Shown one piece after another: positions 50,928 through 54,563 of a stretch of 54,563 nt of DNA. The DNA is from a bacterium 1xD8-48 (GTDB taxonomy: Bacteria; Bacillota; Clostridia; Lachnospirales; Lachnospiraceae). How positions within the stretch are numbered: the stretch's first letter is position 1; every line of letters begins with the position of its first letter. The notes beneath the pieces were generated by a model. That model was not told the origin of the DNA. It did no database searches and worked only from the letters and a program-made list of their open reading frames with translations. The translations under genes were made by a program, and so were the position numbers. Location of the stretch: NCBI GenBank assembly GCA_009917455.1, contig QZDS01000033.1:1-54563 (forward strand). The letters are read 5' to 3'.

Positions 50928-52364
50928 ATGAATTTTTTTGAAACTATAAAAAACCTTGCCCTGACCATCTTTCATTCCGTTTACCACATACTCTGGGGCG
51001 ACCTGATTACCATCCCCCTGCCGGGCGGAAGCTCTCTGGGGCTTTCCCTTCTCATCCTGATTCTGATTCCCTCGGGAATCTATTTCACCCTTTGCACCCG
51101 CTTTCTCCCTTTCCGCATGTTTCCTGAAATGGTAAAGCTCACCGCAGAAACGAAGGACGCCTCGCAAAAAGGCGCAATTTCCGGGCTGCAGACCTTATTT
51201 TTGTCCACTGCAACCCGTGTGGGAATGGGAAATCTGGTAGGCGTGGTTGCCGCGATTTCCGCCGGCGGCGCAGGCGCAGTATTCTGGATGTGGGTGATTG
51301 CCCTTTTAGGCTCCTCTACCGCTTTCACCGAGGCTACCCTTGCGCAGCTTTATAAAGAAAAAGACCCTCTTTACGGCGGATACCGTGGCGGCCCCGCCTA
51401 CTATATCCATCACTTCTTCCTGTCGGGGAAGAAAAAAACGGTGGTCAGCCGCAGACATTCCGTGATTGCCGTTTTATTTGCGCTCTCCGGCCTGATTTGC
51501 TGGTGCGGCATCAGCCAGGTGATTGGCAATTCCGTCTCCTCCGCCTTTGAAAATGCTTTCAGCATCCCGCCCATATATACCACCGTCATTCTGGTAACCA
51601 TCGCCGCTGTTATCGTGCTTCGCAAAAACGCCACGGTAAAGGTTCTGGATATCATGGTTCCCGTTATGGCAGTGTGCTATTTTGCGATTACCCTGTTTAT
51701 CATCGCTAAAAACGCCGGACAGCTTCCGGCCATTTTCCAGCGGATATTTATGGAGGCCTTTGGTCTTCGGCAGGCGGTTGCCGGAGGTATCGGCGCTGTA
51801 ATTATGAACGGCGCAAAAAGAGGGCTTTTTTCCAACGAGGCCGGTTCCGGCTCCGCTCCCTGCGCCGCTGCTGCCGCGGACGTCAGCCATCCGGCAAAGG
51901 AAGGGCTTTTGCAGGCCCTTGGCGTTTTTATTGACACCCTTGTCATCTGCAGCTGCTCCGCCATGATTATGCTGATTGCCCCGGCAGAGCTCACCGACGG
52001 GCTGTCCGGTATGGACCTGCTGCAGACGGCTATGGAATATCATATGGGCGAATTCGGCGTTATCTTCATCGCCGCCATTCTCTGGCTGTTCAGCTTTTCA
52101 ACCTTTATCGGCATCCTCTTTTACGCAAGGCCGAATGTGGCATATCTTTTCGGGGATAACTGGCTCTCCCAGACCCTGTACAAGGTTCTTGCCCTCGTGA
52201 TGCTCTTTATCGGCGGACTTGCCGCCTATACCTTTGTGTGGGACCTGGGCGATATCGGCGTGGGGCTGATGACGGTATTTAATATGATTGTGCTGATACC
52301 GCTTGCGCCCAAGGCGATGGAGGCGCTGCGGGATTATGAGGGGGAAAAGAAGGAGGCAAAATGA
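50928..52364 (+). CDS. Sodium:alanine/glycine symporter (AGCS family)
   Basis: A 478-residue membrane protein with about ten helices. The family traits are visible: GNLVGVVAAISAGGAGAVFWMW (abridged), FGLRQAVAGGIGAVIMNGAKRG with RGLFSNEAGSGSAP, and the ending FSFSTFIGILFYARPNVAYLFG. AGCS proteins take up alanine or glycine with Na+. The start is set at 50928 with GAGAGGA in front rather than 50877, which would overlap the HAD gene. Confidence 0.92.
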   Translation: MNFFETIKNLALTIFHSVYHILWGDLITIPLPGGSSLGLSLLILILIPSGIYFTLCTRFLPFRMFPEMVKLTAETKDASQKGAISGLQTLFLSTATRVGMGNLVGVVAAISAGGAGAVFWMWVIALLGSSTAFTEATLAQLYKEKDPLYGGYRGGPAYYIHHFFLSGKKKTVVSRRHSVIAVLFALSGLICWCGISQVIGNSVSSAFENAFSIPPIYTTVILVTIAAVIVLRKNATVKVLDIMVPVMAVCYFAITLFIIAKNAGQLPAIFQRIFMEAFGLRQAVAGGIGAVIMNGAKRGLFSNEAGSGSAPCAAAAADVSHPAKEGLLQALGVFIDTLVICSCSAMIMLIAPAELTDGLSGMDLLQTAMEYHMGEFGVIFIAAILWLFSFSTFIGILFYARPNVAYLFGDNWLSQTLYKVLALVMLFIGGLAAYTFVWDLGDIGVGLMTVFNMIVLIPLAPKAMEALRDYEGEKKEAK

Positions 52365-52409
52365 AGAACGGATATTATTTTCCTCTGTACTTATAACTGT
52401 CCAGATTAA

Positions 52410-52616
52410 TTATTTCTGTTTTGCAACATGTTTTATAGTCGAGTATATATCTGTACCTATAATTTTTTCCAAAATAGCCAAAACCTGTGATGGGGAATCT
52501 GTTAAATTTTTAATATCTTCAAGTAATGCTGACGAAGGAACATATACTTTTTCTTCTCTACTTAATCCAAGACAAAAATTCACCCCGCCTATAACCCTGT
52601 CAACAAAAAGGTATGG
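52410..52616 (-). pseudogene. Degraded remnant of an unidentified gene
   Basis: On the minus strand a frame reading RPYLFVDRVIGGVNFCLGLS and continuing to NLTDSPSQVLAILEK and IKHVAKQK ends at TAA 52412-52410. It has no start codon and a stop directly ahead of RPYLF. It looks like the C-terminus of a real protein because of its composition, but I cannot name the family. The neighbouring spacing suggests it was cut when the WYL unit arrived. Confidence 0.4.
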
Positions 52617-52655
52617 TCTTCAATTTTCACTTCTGAAAAATTGTTTATCTACACA

Positions 52656-52681
52656 AACTATGACATAATGGTGTCATAGTT
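52656..52681. promoter_or_regulatory. Operator-like perfect inverted repeat before the WYL gene
   Basis: AACTATGACA-N6-TGTCATAGTT with 10-bp perfect arms, followed eight bases later by TATACT (52689-52694). It covers the -35 position, which itself is poor. Likely site of the WYL regulator for its own gene. Confidence 0.75.
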
Positions 52682-52713
52682 CGTTTGTTATACTTGGACA
52701 GAAAGGAAGAGAA

Positions 52714-53619
52714 ATGAAGATTGACCGGCTAATCAGCATTGTTGTTTATTTATTAAATCATGGTCGGACTTCCGCGCAGAAGCTGGCGCAGGAATTCGAA
52801 GTTTCTCCCAGAACGATTATGCGGGCCCTTGAAACTTTGGATTTGGCAGGTATTCCGATTCAGTCTTTTTACGGCACAGACGGCGGCTACCAGATTATGG
52901 ACGGCTTTGTTCTGGAAAAACAGGCGGCCACAAGCCGCGAATATGACTGGATTGTCACCGCCCTGAAAGGAATGGCAAGCGCTTATTGTAACAAATCCCT
53001 GAAACAGGCGCTGGAAAAGATACAGAACCTTTGCCACACAGAGAACGCCGCCGTTTCCCTGGATTTAAGCACCGCAATCGAGGATGGCAAAATAAACGGG
53101 TACCTGATGCGGTTAGAAGATGCCATCGAAAAAAAGCGTGTTGTTCGGTTTTCTTATACGAACAGCCATGATGAAGCGAAAGAGATTCAGTTAGAACCGG
53201 TCTGCCTTCAATATAAATGGTATCACTGGTATCTCATTGGATATTATGAAAAATATCAGGATTACTGCATGTTTAAGCTGGTGCGTATGAACAATTTGGA
53301 AGTAACGGATATCCAAAATTCCAGATCCCATAATCCTTCGGATGTCGCGATAAAAGACAATAGCGATGACATTATTCACATTAAGCTGTACGGCAGGGCA
53401 ATTATCAAAGCAAAGTGCAGAGAATACTTAAACGGACGAATTACACAGGAATTTGAAAACAGCGATTTTGAATTTTGCTTTTCCGTACCGGAACATGAGA
53501 CATTCTGGTACGGAGTGATTCTTTCCTTTGGAAACAGGGTCAGGATAATCGAACCGCCCCGCATAAAGGAACGCATTCTAAAAACCTGCAAGGAAATACA
53601 AACGGAATATGAAGGCTGA
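52714..53619 (+). CDS. WYL-domain transcriptional regulator (YafY type)
   Basis: A 301-residue protein with an N-terminal DeoR-type helix-turn-helix (RTSAQKLAQEFEVSPRTIMR), a linker, and a WYL domain (CLQYKWYHWYLIGYYEKYQD region, about 165-185) followed by the WCX-type C-terminal domain. Such proteins bind an unknown ligand through WYL and repress or activate neighbouring genes. The inverted repeat at 52656-52681 is its likely operator. ATG 52714 has GGAAGAGA in front. The downstream partner, a RidA-like gene, is truncated. Confidence 0.88.
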   Translation: MKIDRLISIVVYLLNHGRTSAQKLAQEFEVSPRTIMRALETLDLAGIPIQSFYGTDGGYQIMDGFVLEKQAATSREYDWIVTALKGMASAYCNKSLKQALEKIQNLCHTENAAVSLDLSTAIEDGKINGYLMRLEDAIEKKRVVRFSYTNSHDEAKEIQLEPVCLQYKWYHWYLIGYYEKYQDYCMFKLVRMNNLEVTDIQNSRSHNPSDVAIKDNSDDIIHIKLYGRAIIKAKCREYLNGRITQEFENSDFEFCFSVPEHETFWYGVILSFGNRVRIIEPPRIKERILKTCKEIQTEYEG

Positions 53620-53639
53620 AAAAGCCGGGAGGTTATCAA

Positions 53640-53840
53640 ATGGAAAAAATCAGACGGTATGATATTAACGAGGAATGGGCGCATTCAGGAATGATTCAGG
53701 CAGGCGGCTTCTGCTTTTTAAATTACTGTGTCCGCAACACGGGCGGCACGATTGAAGAACAGATTGAAGGCGCCTTTGACGAGATGGATGAGCGGCTGGC
53801 GTTAGCTGGACTGACCCTTGAAAATGTGGTGCAAATGTCA
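53640..53840 (+). pseudogene. RidA/YjgF family protein, 5' part only
   Basis: The first 66 or so codons encode a RidA-like N-terminus: IRRYDINEEWAHSGMIQAGG and IEEQIEGAFDEMDERLALAG, ending ENVVQM. The rest of the family domain, with its conserved C-terminal Arg and Glu, is missing; after about 53838 the sequence is unrelated and matches the start of another gene read backwards. The start has GGGAGG ahead of ATG 53640. RidA removes reactive imines, but this piece could not fold into the trimer. Confidence 0.75.
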
Positions 53841-53901
53841 GGTGGATGCCATAGCCTGCGGGTAGCTGTCCTCCTGACTCCCCTTCAAGTTCCAGGTTCA
53901 T
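53838..53901 (-). pseudogene. 5' fragment of an unidentified gene
   Basis: From ATG 53901, with GGGGAAAG in front, the frame reads MNLELEGESGGQLPAGYGIH and then meets the RidA fragment in reverse. It is 20 bases downstream of the GNAT gene on the same strand, so it would be the second gene of that transcript, cut after about 21 codons. Family unknown. Confidence 0.45.
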
Positions 53902-53922
53902 CTTTCCCCTGTTTGGCTCCCA

Positions 53923-54411
53923 CTATAAATCCCGCCGCATATAAATCGCGTTTTCCATCGGGCTGTCATTGTACGCCGGTATTTCATAAAACCCTAATTC
54001 CCTGTACAGCAAAATTGCACTTTTCAGAAACGGCAGAGTGTCCAGCAGCATAGAAGCATATCCGATTTCCTTCGCATCCTCTATAATCCGGTCGGCCAGC
54101 GCTTTTCCGATATGTTTTCCCCTAAACTGCGGCCTCACATAAAGACGCTTCATCTCGCAACGGCTTTCATCTATTTTCCGCAGGCCGATACAGCCTGCCA
54201 GCTTCCCGTCGCAGTAAGCCAGATACAGCCTCCCGAAGGGCATTCCGTACTTGTCCTCCAGATGCTTTATTTCCTCGTCATAATTCTGTATGGCAAGGTA
54301 TTCCTGAAAAGAGCTGTCGCCCGCTATCAGCATATCCGTATATTCCGTAAACAAGGCTTTCACAGCCTGAGGATACGCATACGCGGGAATGATTTTGATG
54401 TCCGACACCAT
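53923..54411 (-). CDS. GNAT family N-acetyltransferase
   Basis: A 162-residue GNAT protein. The acetyl-CoA motif A is MKRLYVRPQFRGKHIGKALA (R-x-x-G-x-G/A type), with motif B near the C-terminus (LDTLPFLKSAILLYRELGF). The substrate is unknown. The start is set at ATG 54411, eight bases after AGGAGG; the frame is also open upstream to 54456. The gene runs toward the fragments at 53838-53901. Confidence 0.85.
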   Translation of the reverse strand: MVSDIKIIPAYAYPQAVKALFTEYTDMLIAGDSSFQEYLAIQNYDEEIKHLEDKYGMPFGRLYLAYCDGKLAGCIGLRKIDESRCEMKRLYVRPQFRGKHIGKALADRIIEDAKEIGYASMLLDTLPFLKSAILLYRELGFYEIPAYNDSPMENAIYMRRDL

Positions 54412-54521
54412 ACCCATTTCCTCCTTTCCGGCATAATAACTTCTCGGAATCTTCAACCCTTATTTCATGGGGCTTTCAGAACCTATTTTTCAAAAATCAC
54501 CCACTTTTTTCTCTAAAACAC

Positions 54522-54537
54522 TTGACAAACCAGTCAA
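54522..54537. promoter_or_regulatory. Inverted repeat resembling a TetR-type operator
   Basis: TTGAC-N6-GTCAA at the very end of the window. The left arm is also a -35-like TTGACA on the plus strand. The gene it serves would lie outside the window. Confidence 0.35.
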
Positions 54538-54563
54538 AAAATGCGGCGCTTCGCGCCCTTGAT

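Noticed and set aside
1..54563. tRNA, rRNA or known riboswitch genes
   Set aside because: No cloverleaf with a conserved GTTC arm, no rRNA segment and no riboswitch consensus was noticed by eye; a covariance search was not possible here.

Overview
The window looks like chromosome of a spore-forming, strictly anaerobic gut Firmicute, most likely a Lachnospiraceae relative. The grounds are moderate GC with an AT-rich foreign patch at the left end, a SleC-type spore cortex-lytic gene, a CIRCE element, a Dpp/Opp-type ABC operon next to plant-sugar genes, and many large serine recombinases. Species cannot be told from the sequence alone.

Layout. 1-4725 is a decayed mobilisable element: a TetR/nitroreductase divergon with two matching operators, a conjugative-element type sigma factor and small HTH protein, a cytidine deaminase, an isochorismatase-like hydrolase, mobC and a relaxase cut off after its HUH motif. 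It abuts a DUF2264 glycosidase-like gene that is itself cut, so the junction at about 4723 damaged both. 4723-20021 is a carbohydrate region: DUF2264 protein, two AraC regulators, a fucose/arabinose-isomerase-like enzyme plus rhamnulokinase-like kinase, a five-gene Dpp/Opp-type transporter and a CE2-like esterase. 20190-28751 is core-like: an iron-type regulator (DtxR family) with a divergent Cys-rich Feo-type peptide, lipase-like hydrolase, HAD, LysR and carAB. 28920-32401 holds a DUF885 metallopeptidase-like protein and a secreted DUF5722 protein. 45128-52364 is core-like again: htpG, a PrsA-like foldase, an FAD protein, a HAD phosphatase and an amino-acid:Na+ symporter. 52410-54563 is a patchwork of fragments around a WYL regulator.

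Main finding. Between 32865 and 44092 lies an 11.2-kb element that splits a sleC-like gene, the cortex-lytic enzyme made during sporulation and needed for germination. The first 303 codons are at 45001-44093 and the last 119 codons are at 32864-32505, same strand and same phase. Joining the halves at a shared GA dinucleotide restores the SpoIID/SleC signature (SQWGSKYLG|EEGY) and gives a 422-residue protein, near the usual SleC length. Joining the two element ends at the same GA gives a 50-bp site with symmetric arms (TTTAGTCC/GGACTAAA at the edges, GTCA/TGAC inside) centred exactly on GA, which is what a large serine recombinase attP looks like. The recombinase at one end is read in frame into the sleC tail. 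The other end fuses the sleC head in frame to a short-chain dehydrogenase. The organisation parallels the skin element in sigK, where a serine recombinase restores a split gene in the mother cell during sporulation. Whether this element is excised in development, or is a dead insertion, cannot be decided from the sequence: two cargo genes (GH3, AraC) are already broken, but the sleC halves and the adjacent recombinase frame are intact.

Cargo of the element: a MarR regulator with a TauE-type exporter, three serine recombinases with different domain losses, an EamA transporter, a GH3 beta-glucosidase (internal deletion), an AraC regulator (frameshift) and an SDR enzyme.
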